Shown: positions 25,802 through 31,936, numbered from the stretch's first letter. The stretch is DNA of 64,000 bases from Amycolatopsis sp. DSM 110486 (GCF_019468465.1 NZ_CP080519.1:10778501-10842500), one strand, 5' to 3'. The notes: a model not told the origin generated them from the sequence alone. A program made the numbers and translations.

Positions 25802-26248
25802 TCACGCGGGCCAGAGCTGGATCAGCCAGCCTTCGACGCCCTCGGCGAAGGTACCTTCGGCCAGCTCCGCCGTCGCGGCGCGGCCGCCCTCGTGCACCCG
25901 GGCGTGATGCGGGCCGGGCCGCCCCAGGGTGAGCACGTCGGGCGACATGGCGGCAGTGACCGACTGCAGGCGCACCTGATCGGCCAGGTCGCACCCAACC
26001 GTGACCACCTGGTCCCACTCGCCGTGCGCCGCCGGCGGCTCGGCGTCCCACAGCTCCACCCGCACCGCCGGGTCGTGGTCGTTCCCGGCGCTGTGCAGCA
26101 GCAGTCCCCCGGCCCCGCCCAGGACAAGCCAGTCACCGCTCGGCTCCCCCACGGCCAGCGCGTTGCGGCTCATCGGGATTTCCTGCAGCACGAACTGGCC
26201 AAACTCGACCGTGATGCTGCTGTCGATCGCGCCCAGCAGTTGCGGCAT
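25802..26248 (-). CDS. hypothetical protein, conserved-looking
   Basis: 148 residues, ATG 26248 with GGGGA 8-9 nt upstream. A beta-rich protein: SSITVEFGQFVLQEIP, DWLVLGGAGGLLLHSAG, RVELWDAEPP, then LTLGRPGPHHARVHEGGRAA and WLIQLWPA. The layout of strands with acidic loops resembles small immunity- or carbohydrate-recognition-like folds, but no family is recognised and no function is proposed. Codon use is normal for the neighbourhood. Confidence 0.7.
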   Translation of the reverse strand: MPQLLGAIDSSITVEFGQFVLQEIPMSRNALAVGEPSGDWLVLGGAGGLLLHSAGNDHDPAVRVELWDAEPPAAHGEWDQVVTVGCDLADQVRLQSVTAAMSPDVLTLGRPGPHHARVHEGGRAATAELAEGTFAEGVEGWLIQLWPA

Positions 26249-26297
26249 CGGCCGGTCCCCCTCGGTGTGGCGATCCAGCGATCGTAGCGAGGATCCG

Positions 26298-26679
26298 TCA
26301 CGGCAAGACGATCGCCAGCACCACCAGCGGCCCCAGTTGCGCCACGACCCCACCCCAGGCCGAGTTGCGCGGGCTGCCGAGGGCAAGCGCGGCGGGACCA
26401 CGTGAAGTCGGTGTTCGCGAAGGTGGCCGTGCGCAGCCGGGGCGAGCTGGCCGCGAAACTGCGCCCGGTCCACGACGTCACCGTGAGCCTGAGGTCCGGC
26501 TGTGCGGTGTCGGCGCGGCGGGAAACCCGGCCCGCGGCGAAGGTTCCGGACGCGACGACGACGCGCTGCGAGCCACGGGCGAGGTCGCGCAGGTTGCGGG
26601 ACAGCAGCTCGGCCAGACGCGGTCCGGCGTGGTGGTGCGTGCGGTGCAGCCGCCGCAGGGCTTTGCTGTCGAGCAGCAC
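26298..26679 (-). pseudogene. possible PIN-domain (VapC-like) toxin remnant with frameshift
   Basis: The frame opening LLDSKALRRLHR (GTG 26679) looks like the first PIN strand with its Asp, followed by VVVASGTFAAGRVS and LRTATFANTDFTW, which resembles the distal acidic motif. Just after TDFTW, near 26390, the sensible continuation (AALALGSPRNSAWGG, ending at the TGA at 26298-26300) is in another frame, so a one-base frameshift is inferred. No antitoxin gene is adjacent. The gap 26706-26833 holds nothing else recognisable. Confidence 0.3.
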
Positions 26680-26684
26680 GCCGC

Positions 26685-26705
26685 GACAGTCCTGAGTGGA
26701 CTGTC
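26685..26705. repeat. inverted repeat GACAGTCC-N5-GGACTGTC
   Basis: A perfect 8-bp inverted repeat just upstream (minus sense) of the PIN-like remnant. It could be that gene's operator or a simple hairpin. Confidence 0.45.
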
Positions 26706-26833
26706 ACCGGGCCGCCGCCCGGACTCGGCGTCGAGGGGCTGGGAGGTAGACGGTGGACGGAGACAGGAACGGTCCGAACTCCAAGAGCCGATTTTCCTAG
26801 CTGCACAATGGAAAGGTCCGTACCGCGAAGTTC

Positions 26834-26870
26834 GGCCCTGCCAACGAGAGCAGCCCTCGTTCGCAGGGCC
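26834..26870 (-). terminator. hairpin downstream of the tRNA array (possible terminator)
   Basis: GGCCCTGC and GCAGGGCC (8 bp) enclose AACGAG and CTCGTT (6 bp) with a single C-C mismatch between. It lies 56 bp beyond the last tRNA-like gene in the direction of transcription. No T-run follows, so it is only a probable terminator. Confidence 0.5.
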
Positions 26871-26925
26871 GAGTCCGGCCCCGGCCCGCGAAGGAGCCGG
26901 CGACTACCAGCGGAGCAGAGTTCGG

Positions 26926-26994
26926 TCGCGCGTCCTGGTGTCGATCCAGACGATCCGGGGATATGAGCCCCGGCCGGCCACTGGGCCCCGCGCG
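26926..26994 (-). tRNA. tRNA-Met-like (anticodon CAU), degenerate
   Basis: Anticodon arm CGGGG-CTCATAT-CCCCG gives CAU. Acceptor arms CGCGCGG and ACGCGCG pair in six of seven positions. The T-arm has five pairs, but the loop begins with A instead of T (ATCGACA). Only 13 nt separate position 9 from the anticodon stem, so the D-arm is truncated, and U8 is absent. 69 nt, no CCA. Probably non-functional or highly derived. Confidence 0.5.
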
Positions 26995-27010
26995 TCGCGG
27001 TGTGCCGCGG

Positions 27011-27082
27011 TGCCCCCGGCAGGAGTCGAACCTGCGTTCCCGGCTTCGGACGCCGGAGTCGTGTCCGTTGGACCACGAGGGC
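27011..27082 (-). tRNA. tRNA-Arg (anticodon CCG)
   Basis: Acceptor GCCCTCG/CGGGGGC (one G-U), T-arm GCAGG/CCTGC with TTCGACT loop, anticodon arm CCGGC-GTCCGAA-GCCGG giving CCG, U33 present. Discriminator A, no encoded CCA. 72 nt. Reads CGG. Confidence 0.85.
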
Positions 27083-27108
27083 TTCGCCGGGTTCGCGCGG
27101 GCGAGGTG

Positions 27109-27198
27109 CGGAGGATGCAGGAGTCGAACCCACGCGGGCGCTCAGCACACCCGACCACCGTTTTCGAAACGGCTGCCTTACCACTCGGCCAATCCTCC
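27109..27198 (-). tRNA. tRNA-Ser (anticodon CGA)
   Basis: Acceptor GGAGGAT/ATCCTCC, D-arm GCCGAGTGGTAAGGC, anticodon arm GCCGT-TTCGAAA-ACGGT giving CGA, a long variable arm as expected for class II serine tRNA, and a T-stem with two G-U pairs. Discriminator G. 90 nt, no CCA. Confidence 0.9.
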
Positions 27199-27233
27199 CT
27201 GGCCCGGCAACACCCGAGTGCCGCCGTCGTGCG

Positions 27234-27323
27234 CGGAGGGCGCGCGGGTCGAACGCGCGCCGGGACGTGCCGTCCCGGACCACGGATTAGCAATCCGGTG
27301 CCTTGCCACTCGGCCAGCCCTCC
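27234..27323 (-). tRNA. tRNA-Ser (anticodon GCU)
   Basis: Acceptor GGAGGGC/GCCCTCC, D-arm GCCGAGTGGCAAGGC, anticodon loop TTGCTAA giving GCU, long variable arm, T-arm GCGCG-TTCGACC-CGCGC. Discriminator G. 90 nt, no CCA. The second class II serine tRNA in tandem. Confidence 0.9.
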
Positions 27324-27341
27324 TCGTTGTGCCGCGCCCCG

Positions 27342-27413
27342 CTGCCCGTCGAGGGTTCGAACCTCGGTTGCCGGATCCAGAGTCCGGAGTCCCGCCGGTT
27401 GGACGAACGGGCA
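27342..27413 (-). tRNA. tRNA-Gln (anticodon CUG)
   Basis: Acceptor TGCCCGT/ACGGGCA starting with the U1 typical of glutamine tRNA; anticodon arm CCGGA-CTCTGGA-TCCGG giving CUG; T-arm CGAGG-TTCGAAC-CCTCG. Discriminator G. 72 nt, no CCA. Confidence 0.88.
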
Positions 27414-27423
27414 TCGCGTGGTG

Positions 27424-27495
27424 CTCCCGGGCCAGGACTCGAACCTGGCTCTGCGGAACCAAAATCCGCCGTGTTGCCGGATACACCACCCGGGA
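27424..27495 (-). tRNA. tRNA-Gln (anticodon UUG)
   Basis: Acceptor TCCCGGG/CCCGGGA, D-arm GTGT/ACAC, anticodon arm GCGGA-TTTTGGT-TCCGC giving UUG, T-arm CCAGG/CCTGG. Discriminator G. 72 nt, no CCA. It starts only 11 nt from the other glutamine gene. Confidence 0.88.
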
Positions 27496-27500
27496 AAGCG

Positions 27501-27574
27501 TGCCCTCGCCAGGAGTCGAACCTGGACTGTCCGGAGCCTGGGTCCGGTGCCTCTGCCGGTTGGGCTACGAGGGC
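27501..27574 (-). tRNA. tRNA-like, anticodon CAG (Leu codon) on a short-variable-arm body
   Basis: Acceptor GCCCTCG/CGAGGGC, T-arm CCAGG/CCTGG, anticodon arm CCGGA-CCCAGGC-TCCGG. The central triplet is CAG, but position 33 is C, not the near-universal U, and the variable region is short although bacterial leucine tRNAs are class II. 74 nt, discriminator A. The isotype is therefore uncertain. Confidence 0.7.
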
Positions 27575-27617
27575 TTGGGGTCCGCGCGCGGGGGGACCCG
27601 TCTTCGATGGAGCTGCG

Positions 27618-27691
27618 TGCGGTTGCGGGGATTCGAACCCCGACTGGCCTGACCCTCAGCCAGGTGCCTCTTCCAGTTGGGCTACAACCGC
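27618..27691 (-). tRNA. tRNA-like, anticodon GAG (Leu codon) on a short-variable-arm body
   Basis: Acceptor GCGGTTG/CAACCGC, D-arm GCCCAACTGGAAGAGGC, anticodon arm CCTGG-CTGAGGG-TCAGG giving GAG with normal U33, T-arm CGGGG/CCCCG. All four arms are sound, but the variable region is 5 nt. 74 nt, discriminator A as leucyl-tRNA synthetase requires. Confidence 0.78.
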
Positions 27692-27692
27692 G

Positions 27693-27763
27693 TAGCGCGT
27701 GCGGGAGTCGAACCCGCGTCTTCGGCGTGAGGGCCGGTGTCCGTTCCGCTGGACCAACGCGCC
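27693..27763 (-). tRNA. tRNA-like, probable Val (CAC), 6-nt anticodon loop
   Basis: Acceptor GGCGCGT/ACGCGCT (one G-U), D-arm GTCC-AGCGGAAC-GGAC, T-arm GCGGG/CCCGC. The anticodon stem CGGC/GCCG encloses only six bases (CCTCAC); taking T as position 33 gives CAC. One base shorter than its 72-nt neighbours, so probably carries a deletion. Confidence 0.65.
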
Positions 27764-27794
27764 GTGCTGGTGACAGTCTTTTGATCAACCTCAG

Positions 27795-27866
27795 TCGAGT
27801 GCCCGCGAGTCGAACGCGGTGTCTTCCGCTCCCGAAGCGGATGGGTTCCCGTCTCCCTCGCACTCG
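27795..27866 (-). tRNA. tRNA-Pro (anticodon CGG)
   Basis: Acceptor CGAGTGC/GCACTCG starting with C1 as in proline tRNAs, anticodon arm TCCGC-TTCGGGA-GCGGA giving CGG, T-arm CCGCG/CGCGG. U8 is replaced by G. Discriminator A. 72 nt, no CCA. Confidence 0.82.
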
Positions 27867-27873
27867 TCGGCCG

Positions 27874-27892
27874 GGCACCCCCCTCGGGTGCC
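27874..27892. repeat. hairpin between tRNA genes
   Basis: GGCACCC and GGGTGCC with a 5-nt loop, in the 33-nt spacer between the proline and aspartate tRNA genes. It could separate transcripts or guide processing. A weaker GGGTCC/GGACCC hairpin lies at 27578-27599. Confidence 0.45.
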
Positions 27893-27899
27893 GGACCTG

Positions 27900-27972
27900 C
27901 GCTCACGACGGGACTCGAACCCGCGATCGTCTCCTCGACAAGGAGCTGCCCTGGCCGCTGGGCCACGTGAGC
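27900..27972 (-). tRNA. tRNA-Asp (anticodon GUC)
   Basis: Acceptor GCTCACG/CGTGAGC, anticodon loop TTGTCGA giving GUC with four of five stem pairs, T-arm GCGGG/CCCGT (one G-U). Discriminator G as expected for aspartate. 73 nt, no CCA. Confidence 0.85.
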
Positions 27973-27984
27973 CTGAAACCTGCG

Positions 27985-28058
27985 TACCCCTACCAGGAGT
28001 CGAACCTGGGACCTCCGGATTCGTAATCCGGCGCTCTGTCCAGCTGAGCTACAGGGGT
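27985..28058 (-). tRNA. tRNA-Arg (anticodon ACG)
   Basis: Acceptor ACCCCTG/TAGGGGT (one G-U), D-arm GCTCAGCTGGACAGAGC, anticodon arm CCGGA-TTACGAA-TCCGG giving ACG (inosine-34 candidate), T-arm CCAGG/CCTGG. 74 nt, no CCA. One of the most canonical members. Confidence 0.92.
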
Positions 28059-28059
28059 G

Positions 28060-28134
28060 TGGCAGCCGATCCGGGTATCGATCCCGGTCCCCCGCCTTGA
28101 AGGGGCGGTGACCTAGCCAGCAGTCGCATCGGCC
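28060..28134 (-). tRNA. tRNA-Glu-like (anticodon UUC) with encoded CCA
   Basis: Acceptor GGCCGAT/ATCGGCT, D-arm GACT-GCTGGCTA-GGTC, anticodon arm CCGCC-CCTTCAA-GGCGG giving UUC. Departures: C at position 33, no U8, and a T-loop beginning ATCGATA. It is the only member followed directly by CCA, which suggests a separate origin. Confidence 0.72.
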
Positions 28135-28151
28135 TTGTCTTGGTGTGTCGG

Positions 28152-28236
28152 TGGTGGGGGACGGAGTCGAACCGTCAAAGCCGCCGAAGGGCGTCCGGGT
28201 TACAGCCGGGTGGGCTCACCTGTGCCCAGCCCCACC
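28152..28236 (-). tRNA. tRNA-Tyr (anticodon GUA)
   Basis: Acceptor GGTGGGG/CCCCACC, anticodon stem CCGG/CCGG with loop CTGTAAC giving GUA, long variable arm as in bacterial tyrosine tRNA, T-arm GACGG/CCGTC. C replaces U8. Discriminator A. 85 nt, no CCA. First gene of the array in transcription order. Confidence 0.85.
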
Positions 28237-28343
28237 GTGCTCGCCGCGGCCGGCGAGCGTGTTTCTGCTCCGCTGTGTAGTTGACAAAGACCAGGTAGCC
28301 GAGAAAGAACAGGCGCCGACAAAATGGGCGCAGCACATCAACG

Positions 28344-28363
28344 AAATGGATATACCACCATTT
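28344..28363. promoter_or_regulatory. AT-rich inverted repeat AAATGG-N8-CCATTT upstream of the array
   Basis: This lies in the 200-bp gap 28237-28438 between the tyrosine tRNA and the small ORF's terminator, which is markedly more AT-rich than the window. It is about 110 bp upstream of the first tRNA. A clear -35/-10 pair for the array could not be picked out; this repeat may be a regulator site. Confidence 0.35.
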
Positions 28364-28384
28364 ATGGGTGCACGAAATAGAGAA

Positions 28385-28416
28385 AGCCGCCCGAATCGGT
28401 TTCCCGATGGGCGGCT
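28385..28416 (-). terminator. intrinsic terminator of the 56-residue ORF
   Basis: AGCCGCCC and GGGCGGCT (8 bp) enclose ATCGG/CCGAT (5 bp) with a 2-nt bulge; in the minus sense the stem is followed by the T-rich TTCTCTATTT. It begins 23 bp after the ORF stop, so the small gene is insulated from the tRNA array. Confidence 0.75.
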
Positions 28417-28438
28417 CCCGGTCATGACGTCGACGACG

Positions 28439-28609
28439 TCACGGTGGGGAGCCCCCGACGCTCAGCAGCCGCTCTTCAGGCAGCATCGAGCCACTGAGCC
28501 GCTCTTGCGGCAGGCGCGGCATTGATGACAGCGCATCCGACGAGCGCAGCGCATCGCGCAGATCGCCCAGATAGCGGCGCTGCGACCCTCGCTTCTCCAT
28601 GCTCGCCAC
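28439..28609 (-). CDS. 56-residue small protein, unknown
   Basis: GTG start at 28609 with AAGGAGT 4-5 nt upstream; 56 residues opening VASMEKRGSQRRYLGDLRDA and ending VGGSPP. It has no cysteine, no membrane segment and is basic then acidic; the second half carries a near-repeat, LPQERLSGS followed by LPEERLLSV. A good promoter (28670-28698) lies upstream and an intrinsic terminator just downstream, so it forms a complete single-gene unit. No family is recognised. Precursor peptide, regulator of the adjacent array, or phage-type small protein are all open options. An internal ATG three codons in is the alternative start. Confidence 0.6.
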   Translation of the reverse strand: MASMEKRGSQRRYLGDLRDALRSSDALSSMPRLPQERLSGSMLPEERLLSVGGSPP

Positions 28610-28669
28610 GATGACTCCTTCTCAGTTTCTGTGCTGGTTCCGATGAGCTCTTGCGTTCAGCTCCATTAC

Positions 28670-28698
28670 ATAATCGCGAACCCGCACCCGGGTGTCAA
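28670..28698 (-). promoter_or_regulatory. sigma-70-type promoter for the 56-residue ORF
   Basis: Minus-sense TTGACA (28693-28698), 17-nt spacer, GATTAT (28670-28675), one perfect -35 and a 4/6 -10. The leader to the GTG start would be about 55-60 nt. The LysR gene ends 21 bp upstream. Confidence 0.65.
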
Positions 28699-28718
28699 TC
28701 TTTATTACCGGACCAATT

Positions 28719-29576
28719 TCACCGCCCGAGCGCCGCTTCCACGAACTGCCGCAGCACCGGCCCGTTCGCGCTCGGCAGGAAAGCCAGCGCGACCGGGATC
28801 GCCGGCGCACCGGCGATCGGGAGGAACCGCACCGTCGGGTGGATGTTGCGCCGCACCGCGACCTCCGGCACCACCCCCAGCCCGCGCCCCGCGGCGACGC
28901 TCTCGATCCACTCGTCGAAGTTGGCCGTCTCGACGACGGTCGCCGGCCGCTGCCCCTCGGGCCAGGACCACGGGCCGGTGGTGCCGTTGACGACGTTGAC
29001 CACCAGCGGCCAGTTCGGCACGTCGGCCCATGCCAGCTCCGGCTCGCCGGCGAGCGGGAACGTCTCCGCGAACACGGCGACCCGGTCCTCGTCGAACAGG
29101 TGCACGACCTGCAGCCGCGACGAACGCACCTCCCCGCGCACGAGCGCGACATCCACCTTCTCCTGCTGCACCGCCGCGAGCGGGTCGTCGATGCGTACAA
29201 GGTCGACCGAACTGCCGGTGGCGTGTTCGAACCGCGCCACGGTCTCCTGCGCCCACGGTGTGGGCAGCAGCCAGCTGAACCCCAGCTTCACGGTGCCGCG
29301 GCGCCGCGCAGCGCTGACGCCGCGGTCGAGCTCCGCCAGCACGCGCTGCGTGTGCTCCAGGAACGCGCGGCCCGCTTCCGTCAGCTCCACGTGCCGCGGC
29401 GAGCGGTCCAGCAGGGTGACGCGCAGCAACTCCTCGAGCTGCCGCACCGTCCGGCTGAGCGCGGGCTGCGTGATGGCGAGCGCCTGGGCGGCGTGCGTGA
29501 ACGACGCCAGCCGGGCCACCGACGCGAACGCGCGCAGGTGCCGGATTTCGATGCCCGCCGGTGTGCCCTCAACCAT
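28719..29576 (-). CDS. LysR-family transcriptional regulator
   Basis: 285 residues from ATG 29576. The N-terminal winged HTH reads EIRHLRAFASVARLASFTHA then ALAITQPALSRTVRQLEELL; the C-terminal two-lobe effector domain starts near residue 90. It is divergent from the nitronate monooxygenase gene with about 100 bp between starts, the usual layout for a LysR activator and its target. The effector is unknown; a nitroalkane or its product is a reasonable guess. Confidence 0.9.
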   Translation of the reverse strand: MVEGTPAGIEIRHLRAFASVARLASFTHAAQALAITQPALSRTVRQLEELLRVTLLDRSPRHVELTEAGRAFLEHTQRVLAELDRGVSAARRRGTVKLGFSWLLPTPWAQETVARFEHATGSSVDLVRIDDPLAAVQQEKVDVALVRGEVRSSRLQVVHLFDEDRVAVFAETFPLAGEPELAWADVPNWPLVVNVVNGTTGPWSWPEGQRPATVVETANFDEWIESVAAGRGLGVVPEVAVRRNIHPTVRFLPIAGAPAIPVALAFLPSANGPVLRQFVEAALGR

Positions 29577-29677
29577 GTCCGCAGAGCATAGCCGCGGCCG
29601 GACGGGCATTTCCCAACGCGGCCGCGGGTGCCTAGCGTGGAGCCGAAGGGGTTCATGGAAGAGAGAAGGCGTTCGAG

Positions 29678-30706
29678 ATGCACAGCTCGCTGTCCGGTCT
29701 CGGGGTCACCTCGCCGGTCCTGGCGGCGCCGATGGCGGGCGGGGGTACCACGCCCGCCCTGGTGGCCGCGGCGGCAAGCGCCGGGGGCCTCGGCTTCGTC
29801 GCCGGCGGGTACAAGACGGCCGAAGCGCTCAGCGAGCAGATCGCACAGGTCCGCGCGCTGGGCATCCCGTTCGGGGTCAACCTGTTCGCCCCCAACCCGG
29901 TGCCCGTCGACCCGGACGCCTACCGCCGCTACGCCGGCGCGCTGCGGGCCGACGCCGACCGCTACGGCCTCGACCTCCCGCGGGCGATCACCGAGGACGA
30001 CGACCACTGGGAGGCCAAGCTCGACCTCCTGCTGGCCGGCCCCGTCCCGCTGGTCAGCTTCACCTTCGGCCTGCCGGCCGCGTCGGTCTTCGCCCGGCTT
30101 CGCCGCGCGGGCACGCTGGTCGCGCAGACCGTGACTTCGGCCGACGAGGCCCGGCTGGCCGCCGACGCCGGCGCGGATCTCCTGCTCGTGCAGGCCGCGG
30201 CCGCGGGCGGGCACTCGGGCACGCTCACGCCCGACCGCGTCCCGCCGGCGGTCGCGCTGCCGCGGCTCCTCGGCGAGGTCGGGGCCGCCGTGTCGCTGCC
30301 CCTGGTCGGCGCCGGCGGGCTCGCCACTCCCGAGGCCGTGGCCGAGGCGCTGAACGCCGGAGCCATCGCCGTGGCCGTCGGCACCGTGCTGCTGCGGTCC
30401 GACGAGAGCGGCGCGTCGAAGCCCCACCGCGAAGCGCTGGCCGACCCGGCCCGCCGGGAGACCGTCGTCACGCGCGCGTTCACCGGCCGCCCGGCGCGGG
30501 GCCTGCGCAACGCGTTCACCGACGACCATTCGGCCGAAGCTCCCGCCGGGTACCCGGCCCTGCACCACCTGACCAGCGCGCTGCGCAAGGCGGCCGTGCA
30601 GGCCGGTGATCCCGAGCGCGTCAACCTGTGGGCAGGCACCGGCTACCGGCACGCCACCGCCGAACCCGCGGCCGACATCCTCACACGGCTCTCCCCCCGG
30701 CTCTAG
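29678..30706 (+). CDS. nitronate monooxygenase (2-nitropropane dioxygenase family)
   Basis: 342 residues with an FMN-binding TIM barrel: LAAPMAGGGTTPALVAAAA, GFVAGGYKTAEAL, GVNLFAPNP, the catalytic-base segment AAAAGGHSG (AGGH) and VGAGGLATPEAVAEAL, AVAVGTVLL. It oxidises propionate-3-nitronate or alkyl nitronates with O2. ATG 29678 with AGAAGG upstream. Divergent LysR suggests inducible detoxification of nitro compounds. Confidence 0.9.
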   Translation: MHSSLSGLGVTSPVLAAPMAGGGTTPALVAAAASAGGLGFVAGGYKTAEALSEQIAQVRALGIPFGVNLFAPNPVPVDPDAYRRYAGALRADADRYGLDLPRAITEDDDHWEAKLDLLLAGPVPLVSFTFGLPAASVFARLRRAGTLVAQTVTSADEARLAADAGADLLLVQAAAAGGHSGTLTPDRVPPAVALPRLLGEVGAAVSLPLVGAGGLATPEAVAEALNAGAIAVAVGTVLLRSDESGASKPHREALADPARRETVVTRAFTGRPARGLRNAFTDDHSAEAPAGYPALHHLTSALRKAAVQAGDPERVNLWAGTGYRHATAEPAADILTRLSPRL

Positions 30707-30809
30707 CCCACCCGTCAACCGGACGGGTGAGCTCGGCGACAGGTCGCCGGCGGCCAGAACGGGTACCCCACCAAGGCAACCCATGATCGACCAGAGGAGA
30801 ACGAGAACC

Positions 30810-31505
30810 ATGGCACGAGTCCTGTTCGTCATGACGGGCGCCGACCACTGGACGCTCAACGACGGAACTCGGCATCCGACCGGGTACTGGGCCGAGGAGT
30901 TCGCCGCCCCGTACACCGCGCTCAAGGACGCGGGCCACACGATCGTGGTGGCGACCCCGGGCGGTGTGGTGCCTACCGTCGACCAGGGCAGCCTGAACCC
31001 GGACATGGCCGGCGGCGAGGAAGAGGCCGCGAAGCTCGCGCAGGTCCTCGAGTCCGCCGGCGAACTGCGCGAGCCGATCGTGCTCACGGACGTGAACCTG
31101 TCGGACTACGACGCCGTCTACTACCCCGGCGGCCACGGTCCGATGGAGGACCTCTCCCACGACGCCGACTCCGGTGCCCTGCTCAACGCCGCCCTCGCGT
31201 CGGGCAAGCCGCTCGCCGTGGTGTGCCACGCACCCGCCGCGCTGCTGGCGACGCGCGACGAGCGGGGCGAGTCGCCGTTCGCCGGCTACCGCGTCACCGG
31301 GTTCACCAACGACGAGGAGAACGCGGTCGGCCTCGGCCAGAAGGCGAAGTGGCTGCTGGAGGACGAGCTGGGCAAGCTCGGCGTCGCGTTCGAGCGCGGA
31401 CCGGACTGGCAGCCGTACACGGTCGTCGACCGCACCCTCTACACGGGACAGAACCCCGCCTCGGCCGCGCCGCTGGCCCAGGAACTCCTCAAAGCCCTGA
31501 AATAG
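30810..31505 (+). CDS. DJ-1/PfpI-family protein, glyoxalase III/Hsp31-like
   Basis: 231 residues. The nucleophile-elbow Cys is in LAVVCHAPAALL, and VYYPGGHGPMEDL and DWQPYTVVDRTLYTGQNP are diagnostic of the Hsp31/YhbO-like branch. Members convert methylglyoxal without cofactor or act as chaperone/deglycase. ATG 30810 with AGGAGA 9-10 nt upstream. About 100 bp after the nitronate monooxygenase on the same strand; co-transcription is possible. Confidence 0.9.
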   Translation: MARVLFVMTGADHWTLNDGTRHPTGYWAEEFAAPYTALKDAGHTIVVATPGGVVPTVDQGSLNPDMAGGEEEAAKLAQVLESAGELREPIVLTDVNLSDYDAVYYPGGHGPMEDLSHDADSGALLNAALASGKPLAVVCHAPAALLATRDERGESPFAGYRVTGFTNDEENAVGLGQKAKWLLEDELGKLGVAFERGPDWQPYTVVDRTLYTGQNPASAAPLAQELLKALK

Positions 31506-31530
31506 GCCCGATCGCCGGCGGGGTGCGCGG

Positions 31531-31881
31531 CTACGCGGGCTCCGCCGGCGACTGCGCGAGCGAGAGGCTGTTCCCGTCCGGGTCGAGGACCACGACGTGG
31601 CGCACGCCGTTGGCGTAGGTCTCGACGGGTTCGTGCGTGATGCCGTGCGCGGCGAGGCGGGCGAGGATCTCGTCGAGATCGGTGACGCCGAGGGTGACCA
31701 TCGCCCGGCCCACGCCCTCGGCGCGCACCTCCCGCGCGTCGACCACGAGCCACGCGGCTTCGCCCAGCTGCCACAGGTGCTCCTCGCCGATGACCTCGTC
31801 GGCGGGCCGGCCCAGGAACGCGGTGAACCACTCCAGGGCCCGGGGCAGGTCGCTCACGCTCATGATCGTGTACAGGTCCAC
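31531..31881 (-). CDS. VOC-family glyoxalase-like protein
   Basis: 116 residues, a single VOC module pair: MSVSDLPRALEWFTAFLGR, then VTLGVTDLDEILARLAAHGI and VVVLDPDGNSLSLAQ. The canonical first-strand His is replaced (YTIMSVSD), so metal-dependent catalysis is doubtful; such proteins often bind or resist a small molecule. GTG start, GGAGTGG upstream. Convergent with the DJ-1-like gene, 25 bp apart. Confidence 0.85.
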   Translation of the reverse strand: MDLYTIMSVSDLPRALEWFTAFLGRPADEVIGEEHLWQLGEAAWLVVDAREVRAEGVGRAMVTLGVTDLDEILARLAAHGITHEPVETYANGVRHVVVLDPDGNSLSLAQSPAEPA

Positions 31882-31936
31882 GGAACCACTCCTCTCGACG
31901 GCTGACGGAGGGGTAGACCACCGCCGCCGCGAAAAC

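Noticed and set aside
26760..26832. tRNA-like string with GTCCGAAC upstream of the array's end
   Set aside because: No closing acceptor or anticodon stem could be built; only the T-loop-like bases match.
27501..28100. Plus-strand reading frames across the tRNA array
   Set aside because: Long open frames on the plus strand here arise from repeated GAGTCGAACC-type T-loop complements; they have no domain or SD support.
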